Shown: one piece after another, positions 23,847-30,760 of the stretch
Layout: the number at the start of each line of letters is the position of its first letter
Position numbering within the stretch: the stretch's first letter is position 1
Assembly (NCBI GenBank): GCA_900754615.1
Contig: CAAEDN010000035.1
Coordinates: forward strand, 1 to 38,177
Direction: 5' to 3'
Length of the DNA: 38,177 bases
Origin: an uncultured Holdemanella sp.
GTDB taxonomy: Bacteria; Bacillota_I; Bacilli_A; Erysipelotrichales; Erysipelotrichaceae
Position numbers and translations under genes: made by a program
Notes under the pieces: generated by a model
Databases searched by the model: none
What the model saw: only the letters and a program-made list of their open reading frames with translations
What the model was told of the DNA's origin: nothing

Positions 23847-24901
23847 CTTAAAATTTTTTTATATTTTCTTTGGACACGATGCCACAAACCAATAAGCGGA
23901 TGAAATTTTTCACTAATCATCGCCGATTTTTCAATAAATAACTCTACCGACAATAAAATTATGATCATGACTATGAAGCCAATATTCCGATTAATCATGT
24001 ATGCGAAAGCACTCAAGCCAAATAAAGATGTTAATCCACACATAATAATCACCGTGTTACGATGACCAAATTGACGCATTAACAAATGATGAATATGACT
24101 TTTATCTGCCTCCATAAACTTCATACCCTTTAAAGTACGCCTTAATATCGCTGAAAGCGTGTCAATAATTGGTAACATTAACAATAATATAGGTAGTGCT
24201 AATGTAAGAATGGTACTCGATTTAAAACCTAGCAAAGAAATAGCTGAAATCATGAACCCTAAAAACAAAGATCCACAATCACCCATAAAAATACTAGCTG
24301 GATGCGCATTATAAATCAAAAAGCCAAGTGTTGCGAAAGCTAGAATGAAAGCAATACTTAATAAATCCGAACGTCTTTCAATAATAGCAATAGAACCGAT
24401 TACAACAAGAACAACTACACTCATCCCTCCAGCAAGTCCATCCAAACCATCTATCAAATTTACCGCATTTGTGATTCCAGCAACCCATATAATTGTAAAA
24501 ATAAACGAAATTATTCCCGTATCAATTTGAATGCCCAAGGGCAAACGAATCACATCTACAGAAATTCCAAAATAAATCAAAACCAATGCTGCAATGACTT
24601 CCAAAGTCAATTTTACTGGTGGCTTAATATCAATCAAATCATCAATTAAGCCGGTAAAAAACATAATACTGCTTCCAATAACCAATCCTTTGATTTGTCT
24701 ATCTGCCTTCACAAAGATAGCCATCGTAATAATAAAAGCCAAATAAATGGCAACACCACCAATACGCGAAATTTTTCCATGATGTACCGTTCGCTTATTT
24801 TCCTTTGCATAAGCGCCACAATAGATTGAATATTGCTTCACAATCGGTGTTAAAATCAATGAAATCAAAAATGGCAATAAAATCATTTTATAATCAATCA
24901 T
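23834..24901 (-). CDS. tagO: undecaprenyl-phosphate GlcNAc-1-phosphate transferase (TagO/WecA type)
   Basis: A 355-residue polytopic membrane enzyme of the MraY/WecA family. It has the early NKRTVHHGKISRIGG loop, FTGLIDDLIDI (Asp-Asp for Mg2+), the NAVNLIDGLDGLAGG motif, GDCGSLFLG, and the loop DKSHIHHLLMRQFGH, whose His-Ile-His-His is diagnostic of the WecA/TagO branch rather than MraY. It starts wall teichoic acid or other polysaccharide synthesis by loading GlcNAc-phosphate on the lipid carrier. A frame from 25009 is longer, but GGGGG lies ten bases before ATG 24901. That start overlaps the MreB-like gene by four bases (ATGA). Confidence 0.9.
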   Translation of the reverse strand: MIDYKMILLPFLISLILTPIVKQYSIYCGAYAKENKRTVHHGKISRIGGVAIYLAFIITMAIFVKADRQIKGLVIGSSIMFFTGLIDDLIDIKPPVKLTLEVIAALVLIYFGISVDVIRLPLGIQIDTGIISFIFTIIWVAGITNAVNLIDGLDGLAGGMSVVVLVVIGSIAIIERRSDLLSIAFILAFATLGFLIYNAHPASIFMGDCGSLFLGFMISAISLLGFKSSTILTLALPILLLMLPIIDTLSAILRRTLKGMKFMEADKSHIHHLLMRQFGHRNTVIIMCGLTSLFGLSAFAYMINRNIGFIVMIIILLSVELFIEKSAMISEKFHPLIGLWHRVQRKYKKILRKVG

Positions 24902-25836
24902 ACTGACTTTACCCCCTTTAATGCCTCTATCATATCGTATTGTCCACTTTTTGTGCAAAGAACTGGACAAGATATATTTTGAGAAATAAATTGCGAAGTA
25001 CCAAAACAATCTGCCAAGCCACCACTCAATTCAATTCCATGCAGTAAAAAATATTCTTGAGCCGAAGCTGGCAATCCATCAAAGCAATGCTTAACCCACA
25101 ATGCAATTTGTGATTGCACCATTTCAAAAGCTGGCCACAATATACTCGATTCAATTTGAATCTGATGTAAATTTTGTCTTGAATCAAAACCATAACACAT
25201 CAACGAACTATTCTTTTGTTGCCAAAAAGCATGACTCGCCAGTTTCTTCAAACGAGCCGCATCCACCTTTGTGATAAAACAACCCGTTTTCATATAAACG
25301 ATTTTTTGTATCTGCTCATCAATCTGTACACCCGCATAATTAATTGTCTTAGATACCAATACTTTATCGTATACAACAACATTAATCTCTGTATAAGAAT
25401 GTCCACTATGAACTAAAAAACAAGAGCCTTCTGTTTGTAGTGCTTTTAAATTCGAAATAAATTCCACTTTACGCACTCCACACTTTAAAAATGTCTGTTG
25501 CCAAAGCTCACGTTGTCTTTGAGATAATTCAGTTGGTACACTTACAAGTACACTTGGTCTTAGCAATCCATCATGAACATGAAGCTGATCAAGTCCTTGC
25601 TGAATCAAAGAATCGATTGAATGAAGAATTTGACCGTGTGCAATAGGATATTGAATTTGAACTTCATCTAAATCTTTATATAAATAAGTCAAGGCCTGAT
25701 CCGACACACCTACTATTTCGGATCCTTTTTTTGCGATTATTGTTTTTAATACAACTTGATTCTGTGTAGAAAAATCATAAAAACGAGCTGAATAAGCCCC
25801 AATATCAAGGGCAATCCACTTATCAAGCAAAGCCAT
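24898..25836 (-). CDS. divergent MreB-like (actin-fold) protein
   Basis: A 312-residue protein with the layout of bacterial actins. The phosphate-1 motif is ALDIGAYSARFYDF (9-22), LVSVPTELSQRQRE follows, the phosphate-2 position reads LVHSGHSYTEINVV, and the adenosine motif is GIELSGGLADCFG. In MreB the phosphate-2 loop reads DIGGGTTE, so an Asp and Gly residues are replaced here and ATP hydrolysis may be impaired. The start overlaps DUF1146 by 14 bases and has no clear ribosome site, implying translational coupling. It is followed by a wall polymer initiation enzyme, so a role in envelope organisation is likely but inferred. Confidence 0.7.
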   Translation of the reverse strand: MALLDKWIALDIGAYSARFYDFSTQNQVVLKTIIAKKGSEIVGVSDQALTYLYKDLDEVQIQYPIAHGQILHSIDSLIQQGLDQLHVHDGLLRPSVLVSVPTELSQRQRELWQQTFLKCGVRKVEFISNLKALQTEGSCFLVHSGHSYTEINVVVYDKVLVSKTINYAGVQIDEQIQKIVYMKTGCFITKVDAARLKKLASHAFWQQKNSSLMCYGFDSRQNLHQIQIESSILWPAFEMVQSQIALWVKHCFDGLPASAQEYFLLHGIELSGGLADCFGTSQFISQNISCPVLCTKSGQYDMIEALKGVKSV

Positions 25837-26029
25837 TATATATTGTTAGCTGCAAAATAGCCTGACTTGTAATATAAGCAAGTGCAAGCGACAACAAAAA
25901 CATCAAAATCTGCACTTTTTTAGGATTTTTTACACTACACACCTTTTCAAATTGAATACTTGAAATCGCATAAAAACTTAAACCAAAACACGCAAAAAAA
26001 ACAAAATACTGAATCACTGAAGCTACCAT
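25823..26029 (-). CDS. DUF1146 family small membrane protein (YwzB-like)
   Basis: A 68-residue protein with two membrane helices (about 5-26 and 40-62) separated by a basic loop with SSIQFEKVCSVKNPKKVQIL. This matches DUF1146/YwzB, a Firmicutes family of unknown function usually encoded near cell-wall and mbl-type genes. GGGAGG seven bases before the ATG, inside the end of ispE, is a strong ribosome site. Linkage to an MreB-like gene repeats that context. Confidence 0.82.
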   Translation of the reverse strand: MVASVIQYFVFFACFGLSFYAISSIQFEKVCSVKNPKKVQILMFLLSLALAYITSQAILQLTIYNGFA

Positions 26030-26032
26030 AAA

Positions 26033-26866
26033 TTAGCCTCCCACACGCACAATTTGAACAAAGCTATATTTTTCTTTTAATCGTTCATATGCACTTTGAA
26101 TAACATCTTCATCTACACTAAAGCCTAACATACTTGAACCCGACCCAGACATCAAAATACGAACCAATCCAGCATCTTCCATATCCATCTTTACTTGATT
26201 CAATTCTGGCTCGATTTCAAAGACAATCGGCTCTAAAGCATTCGCCATTGTTTGATACAAAAGATCCATATTTTTTTCTCGAATACTTGATTCAACCAAC
26301 TCTACATCTGGATGAAATGGGCGTGACTCTTTCCATTTTGAAAAAGCATTGGCCGTTGAAATTCCAAAATCCGGTTTTACAACTATAATGTTAAATTGCC
26401 AATCACTTTCAATGGGAGTAATTTTTTCCCCAATGCCCTTGACTCTTGCCCACTTATCATGAATACAAAAGGGTACATCCGCTCCTACCTGTTTTGTGAT
26501 TTCGTATAAATTTTCTTCTGTTTCCTCAATTCCTTCCATTTGTAGAAGTGCTTTACACACAGCCGCTGCATCTGCACTTCCACCACCAAGTCCTGCTTGT
26601 GCAGGAATATGCTTTTTAATCGATATTTTATAATTGGAACTCAAGGAATAAATCTCTTTTAAAACTTGAACCATTTTTGAAACCGTATTATTTTCCGGAA
26701 GTTTCATACCTTCACACATTACTTCATCACATGCACTTTTTTCGATTTCAATCTCATCAAAAATTGAAATCGGTGCCATAATCATATCTAAAGAATGATA
26801 GCCATTATCCATTCTTTCTACGACGTCTAATGCCAAATTAATCTTTGCCCTTGCCTGTACCTTCAT
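26033..26866 (-). CDS. ispE: 4-diphosphocytidyl-2-C-methyl-D-erythritol kinase
   Basis: A 277-residue GHMP kinase of the non-mevalonate isoprenoid pathway. The N-terminal VQARAKINLALDV, the ATP loop PAQAGLGGGSADAAA and the C-terminal LMSGSGSSMLG are the three GHMP motifs. ATG 26878 would add four residues; AGGTGG ahead of ATG 26866 and the family N-terminus favour the latter. It overlaps the end of rsmA by 29 bases. The order rnmV-rsmA-ispE is that of Bacillus without the sporulation genes between. Confidence 0.93.
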   Translation of the reverse strand: MKVQARAKINLALDVVERMDNGYHSLDMIMAPISIFDEIEIEKSACDEVMCEGMKLPENNTVSKMVQVLKEIYSLSSNYKISIKKHIPAQAGLGGGSADAAAVCKALLQMEGIEETEENLYEITKQVGADVPFCIHDKWARVKGIGEKITPIESDWQFNIIVVKPDFGISTANAFSKWKESRPFHPDVELVESSIREKNMDLLYQTMANALEPIVFEIEPELNQVKMDMEDAGLVRILMSGSGSSMLGFSVDEDVIQSAYERLKEKYSFVQIVRVGG

Positions 26867-27707
26867 ATGCCACCTCATATAATCGAATAAAATCCTCTAA
26901 CGTACATTGCTGCGCACGCATACTAGGTTCTATATTTGCCTTTTCTAATAATTCTTTTGCCATATTCTTATCTTTGACAAATCCCTGAAAATTATTATAA
27001 ATTGTTTTTCTTCTCTGCGTAAAACAAGCTTTTACTAAATCAAAGAAATAAGCTTCATCTTCCAAGTGATACTTATGATGGAAAGAGAATTGAACGACCA
27101 TAGAATCTACATTGGGACTTGGCCAAAATACTCTTCTAGAAACATCCATCACTTTTTTTATATCACAACGATATTGCGTAATAACGCTTAATGCATTATA
27201 TTCTTTATCATTTTCATGAGCTAAAAAACGTTCTCCAACTTCCTTTTGCATCATAACCGTAATTCTTTCAATCTCTTCTTTTGCCTCAAATAATTTAAAT
27301 AAAATAGGCGTTGTTATATAATAAGGAAGATTGGATGCAAAAACAACCTTTTGACCCGGCTTTCTAAATTCACGAATCTTTTCATCAATATCCACCTTTA
27401 AGATGTCTTCCAACACAATCTGTAAATGATCAAAGCCAATCTCATTCTCTAATACAACCGGCAATCTTTCATCGATTTCAAAAGCTACAACACGATCACT
27501 TTTTTCACATAAAAACTGTGTTAAAGCACCAATCCCAGGACCAATCTCAAATACAAGCTCATCCTTAGATTGAATGGCGGCATTCGCAATTTTTTCAACA
27601 ACCCCCGGCTCAATAATAAAATTTTGTCCGAAGCTTTTTTTCGTGAACACCTTATATTTTTCTTGAATCTCTTTCGTCTTCTTTACTGTCGCAATCGCCT
27701 GTTTCAT
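26838..27707 (-). CDS. rsmA: 16S rRNA adenine dimethyltransferase
   Basis: A 289-residue KsgA/RsmA enzyme that dimethylates two adjacent adenines in the 3'-terminal hairpin of 16S rRNA. SFGQNFIIEPGVVEKI leads into SAM motif I FEIGPGIGALT (53-63), and the catalytic NLPYYITTP is at 126-134. The C-terminal helical domain is present. AAAGGAG precedes the ATG. It overlaps rnmV by four bases. Confidence 0.95.
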   Translation of the reverse strand: MKQAIATVKKTKEIQEKYKVFTKKSFGQNFIIEPGVVEKIANAAIQSKDELVFEIGPGIGALTQFLCEKSDRVVAFEIDERLPVVLENEIGFDHLQIVLEDILKVDIDEKIREFRKPGQKVVFASNLPYYITTPILFKLFEAKEEIERITVMMQKEVGERFLAHENDKEYNALSVITQYRCDIKKVMDVSRRVFWPSPNVDSMVVQFSFHHKYHLEDEAYFFDLVKACFTQRRKTIYNNFQGFVKDKNMAKELLEKANIEPSMRAQQCTLEDFIRLYEVAYEGTGKGKD

Positions 27708-28231
27708 GAAAGACTCCTTTCTATTATATCTTTTTTTGTCACATTCATTTGATTCAAACGCTTAAAGCATGTTTTCGCATTACAAGGACCGATATGAAAT
27801 GCTTCACATACCTGAAAGCGCAATTCTTTATTACCTACCAAGCCTAAATCAATAAAGTCTTGCCAACTTAAGACTTCTTCTTTATTTTCAAAAGTCACGT
27901 AATTACAAAGAGCATCCCACAAATCTTCTTTACTCGCATGTTCCACGCCCACTTTTTTAGGCGTTTTTGCCTTTTCCTTATTAATAAATGCATGTTTACA
28001 TCCTGGCACATTGCTGCCAATTAATCTTCGAATATGCTCACCTGGTGTATCTGGATCCGTGAAAATAATAACGCCTCTTGTTTTTTGAGCTTGCCTTACA
28101 CGCTCAATCGTTTTTTCATTTACTTGATCTCCACCTGTTTCGATTGTGTCACAATCAAAAAAGGACTGTAACGTATTCGTATCATTCTTTCCTTCAACAA
28201 TAATGATTTCTTTAATATGCTGTTTCATCAT
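27704..28231 (-). CDS. rnmV: ribonuclease M5
   Basis: A 175-residue Toprim nuclease that matures 5S rRNA in low-GC Gram-positives. The Toprim glutamate is Glu13 in IIIVEGKND, and the Asp pair is in IFTDPDTPG (57-65). ETGGDQVN between them and GVEHASKEDLWDAL later are typical. Two adjacent ATG codons (28231 and 28228) follow GGAGATAG and either may be used. The gene overlaps yitT by 20 bases. Confidence 0.94.
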   Translation of the reverse strand: MMKQHIKEIIIVEGKNDTNTLQSFFDCDTIETGGDQVNEKTIERVRQAQKTRGVIIFTDPDTPGEHIRRLIGSNVPGCKHAFINKEKAKTPKKVGVEHASKEDLWDALCNYVTFENKEEVLSWQDFIDLGLVGNKELRFQVCEAFHIGPCNAKTCFKRLNQMNVTKKDIIERSLS

Positions 28232-29099
28232 CTATCTCCACCACATGTTTCGATGTGAATCCCGCACCATGTACCTGGTGTACATCATTCACAATAATAA
28301 AGGCTTTTGGATCAATTTCTAAAACACTAGATTCCAACAATGGATATTGTTTCTGTTTAATAACACACATCAACACAGGTTTAGGTGCCTGTGTATAGCC
28401 ACCGCTTCCATCTAGAATCGTTACTCCACGATCCACTGTCTCTAATAGGATACGACGAATCTGTTTCCATTCTGTCGATATAATCATAACATTTTTTGCG
28501 GACTGCATTCCAAGCATTACCGTTTTATCAATTGCAACCCCACAAACAAACACAGACATAATACCAATTAAAGCAGGTGTTAATCCATGTGTAACTACAC
28601 CCAATAAAACCGTTAAGCCATCGACAATCATTACACTAGTTCCTTCAGGAATCTTCAAGTATTTATGTAAAATCAAGGCCAAAATATCCATACCACCCGT
28701 ACTTGAATTCACCCTAAAAACTAACCCTAAACCAATACCGACTAAAACTCCGGCATAGATTGTAGCTACATAAGGTGGCATCACAAAAGTATCTTTAGGA
28801 AACATAGTTGCAACTTGAGATAATGAAGTTACAAATATTGGATATACGATAGTAGATATTATAGATTTCATCGCAAACTGCTTGCCTAGTAATAAAGTAC
28901 CCAAAATAAACAAGCCAATAGTTAAACCATCGATCATTAAAACTGTATCAACAGGAAGAATCGGATGTAATGCAACCGCTACACCGGCTACACCACCCGT
29001 TAATATATTATTAGGAAGTATAAAAAAGGAAACTGAACAAGCAACTATAAAGTTTCCAAGTAAAATCATTATCAATTCATGTATTTTATTTTTATTCAT
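28212..29099 (-). CDS. yitT: YitT family membrane protein (DUF161/DUF2179)
   Basis: A 295-residue protein with about six membrane helices (start to about 205) followed by a soluble DUF2179 domain (about 210-290, with VDRGVTILDGSGGYTQ). SFFILPNNILTGGVAGVA and FRVNSSTGGMDILALIL are family hallmarks. Function in the family is unclear. GAGGT lies six bases before ATG 29099, so this start is preferred over ATG 29105. It heads the run rnmV-rsmA-ispE. Confidence 0.9.
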   Translation of the reverse strand: MNKNKIHELIMILLGNFIVACSVSFFILPNNILTGGVAGVAVALHPILPVDTVLMIDGLTIGLFILGTLLLGKQFAMKSIISTIVYPIFVTSLSQVATMFPKDTFVMPPYVATIYAGVLVGIGLGLVFRVNSSTGGMDILALILHKYLKIPEGTSVMIVDGLTVLLGVVTHGLTPALIGIMSVFVCGVAIDKTVMLGMQSAKNVMIISTEWKQIRRILLETVDRGVTILDGSGGYTQAPKPVLMCVIKQKQYPLLESSVLEIDPKAFIIVNDVHQVHGAGFTSKHVVEIDDETAY

Positions 29100-29124
29100 A
29101 AGCATACCTCTTCTTGCCTAAATG

Positions 29125-29133
29125 ATTATAGCA
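29125..29133 (-). promoter_or_regulatory. extended -10 promoter for the yitT-rnmV-rsmA-ispE run
   Basis: On the - strand TGCTATAAT is a perfect extended -10, 25 bases before the yitT start. It is divergent from the riboswitch promoter. Confidence 0.68.
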
Positions 29134-29169
29134 TTTTTTAGCGACAAAAACGTATTTTTAATTTATCGC

Positions 29170-29198
29170 TTGCATAAATAGCACTTTATCCGTATAAT
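29170..29198 (+). promoter_or_regulatory. promoter of the riboswitch-controlled flavoprotein gene
   Basis: TTGCAT (29170-29175) and a perfect TATAAT (29193-29198) are separated by 17 bases. The predicted start of transcription falls at the first base of the riboswitch P1 stem. Confidence 0.75.
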
Positions 29199-29204
29199 AG
29201 TCCG

Positions 29205-29282
29205 GGTTATATAAGTTCATGATATGGTTGAACGTTCATACCTACTACCGAAAACAGTAGACTATAGCCTTCAAACAGGAGG
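29205..29282 (+). promoter_or_regulatory. purine (guanine-class) riboswitch with Shine-Dalgarno hairpin
   Basis: The three-way junction can be drawn in full. P1 is 29205-29211 with 29263-29269 (one G-U). P2 is 29215-29219 with 29229-29233 and loop L2 contains GATATGG. P3 is 29242-29246 with 29256-29260 and its loop starts ACCG for the loop-loop GG/CC contact. J3/1 reads ACTA, with C at the position that selects guanine-type ligands. J2/3 reads GTTCATACC instead of the usual GTTTCTACC. Downstream, CCTTC (29268-29272) can pair with the ribosome site GGAGG (29278-29282); this hairpin shares two bases with P1, predicting translational control. Confidence 0.82.
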
Positions 29283-29288
29283 AAAAAA

Positions 29289-30659
29289 ATGCAATACGAT
29301 ATCATTATTATTGGTGCTGGGCCAGGAGGAATTTTCTCAGCGTACGAATTATTAAAAAACAAACCTGAATTAAAAATTGGTGTATTTGAAGCGGGAGCAC
29401 CATTAAACAAAAGAAAATGCCCAATCGATGGAAAGAACATCAAATCATGTATTCACTGTAAATCATGTGCCATTATGAATGGATTTGGCGGAGCCGGTGC
29501 ATTCAGTGATGGAAAATATAATATCACAAATGAATTTGGTGGAAACCTATATGAATATGTAGGCGAACAAGAAGCCATTGATTTAATGGAATATGTTGAT
29601 GAAATCAACTGTGAAATGGGCGGTGCAAAAACACGTTTATACGCAAATTCCGATGCAGCCATTGCTAAGAAATGTCTTCAAAACGATCTTCACTTATTAA
29701 AAGCTAAAGTTCGTCACTTAGGAACAGATATTAATTACGTGGTTCTTGAAAATTTATATAATGAATTAAAAGATAAGGCTGATTTTTACTTCTTTAAACA
29801 CATTGACATGGTAAATAAAATTGAGGATGGATATGAAGTCGTTTGTGGCGAAGAAACATATACATCTACACAATGCATTATTTCTACAGGACGTTCAGGA
29901 AGTAAATGGATGGAATCTGTATGTTCAAATCTAGGAATTGAAACAAAGAGTGATCGTGTGGATATTGGTGTTCGTGTTGAGTTAAATGCCGATACATTTT
30001 CAGAATTAACTGATTCTCTATATGAATCTAAAATTGTATATCGTTCAAAAAAATATCAAGACCGCGTTCGTACATTCTGTATGAACCCTAGAGGAGTTGT
30101 TGTAAACGAAAATACAAACGGCATCATCACAGTAAATGGACATAGCTATGAAGATCCAGCTCGTTTTACAAACAATACAAACTTCGCTTTATTAGTATCA
30201 AACCATTTTACAGAACCATTCTCACAAAGTAACCAATATGGTGAAAGCATCGCCCGTCTATCCAATATGCTAGGTGGTGGCGTTATCGTTCAACGTTTTG
30301 GTGATTTAATTCGTGGACAACGTTCTACTCCAAGTCGTATTGCACAAGGATTCGTAACTCCTACATTGAAGGCAACTCCAGGAGACTTATCTCTAGTTAT
30401 TCCTAAGCGTCAACTAGATGACATTATCGAAATGATTTATGCCCTTGATAAAGTATGTCCATCAACAGCTAGTGATGATACATTACTATATGGTGTTGAA
30501 GTTAAATTCTACAACATGCAAGTAAAAGTTGATAAGAACTTAGAAACAAAACACAAAGGACTATTCGTTATTGGTGACTGCTCAGGTGTAACACACTCAC
30601 TAAGTCATGCCAGTGCATCTGGTGTATATGTCGCAAGACATATTGCAGAAAATCTATAA
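29289..30659 (+). CDS. FAD-dependent oxidoreductase, COG2509-type
   Basis: A 456-residue flavoprotein. The FAD Rossmann motif is IIIIGAGPGGIFSAYEL (5-21). A cysteine cluster follows (Cys44, then Cys54-x2-Cys57-x2-Cys60), and GFGGAGAFSDGKYN (65-78) is the signature of the 'FAD-dependent dehydrogenase' group COG2509. The C-terminal GLFVIGDCSGVTHSLSHA closes the FAD site. Substrate and physiological role are unknown in the family. Control by a purine riboswitch suggests a link to purine metabolism or salvage; this is inference. AGGAGG precedes the ATG and a strong terminator follows. Confidence 0.87.
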   Translation: MQYDIIIIGAGPGGIFSAYELLKNKPELKIGVFEAGAPLNKRKCPIDGKNIKSCIHCKSCAIMNGFGGAGAFSDGKYNITNEFGGNLYEYVGEQEAIDLMEYVDEINCEMGGAKTRLYANSDAAIAKKCLQNDLHLLKAKVRHLGTDINYVVLENLYNELKDKADFYFFKHIDMVNKIEDGYEVVCGEETYTSTQCIISTGRSGSKWMESVCSNLGIETKSDRVDIGVRVELNADTFSELTDSLYESKIVYRSKKYQDRVRTFCMNPRGVVVNENTNGIITVNGHSYEDPARFTNNTNFALLVSNHFTEPFSQSNQYGESIARLSNMLGGGVIVQRFGDLIRGQRSTPSRIAQGFVTPTLKATPGDLSLVIPKRQLDDIIEMIYALDKVCPSTASDDTLLYGVEVKFYNMQVKVDKNLETKHKGLFVIGDCSGVTHSLSHASASGVYVARHIAENL

Positions 30660-30664
30660 TATAC

Positions 30665-30692
30665 AAAGTGGATCGTGTGATCCACTTTTTTT
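30665..30692 (+). terminator. terminator after the flavoprotein gene
   Basis: Arms 30665-30674 and 30679-30688 are a perfect 10-bp stem with a 4-base loop, followed by T residues to 30692. Confidence 0.92.
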
Positions 30693-30694
30693 CA

Positions 30695-30724
30695 TTAACT
30701 GCACAGTTAATAACTCTCGAGTTA
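30695..30724. promoter_or_regulatory. two adjacent inverted repeats upstream of addB (candidate operator)
   Basis: TTAACTG-CA-CAGTTAA (30695-30710) and TAACTC-TC-GAGTTA (30711-30724) lie side by side with centres 15 bases apart and share the half-site TAACT. They sit between the upstream terminator and the addB -10, covering the -35 region. They do not match the Gram-positive LexA box. The regulator is unknown. Confidence 0.5.
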
Positions 30725-30734
30725 ATCATAATAA

Positions 30735-30743
30735 TGATATAAT
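30735..30743 (+). promoter_or_regulatory. extended -10 promoter for addBA
   Basis: TGATATAAT has a perfect -10 hexamer with an upstream TG, 17 bases before the addB start. The -35 position is occupied by the second inverted repeat. Confidence 0.65.
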
Positions 30744-30760
30744 AATCTAGGTGATAATTT

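Noticed and set aside
30695..30724. LexA/SOS box upstream of addB
   Set aside because: The dyads lack the CGAAC...GTTCG-type pattern of Gram-positive LexA sites.
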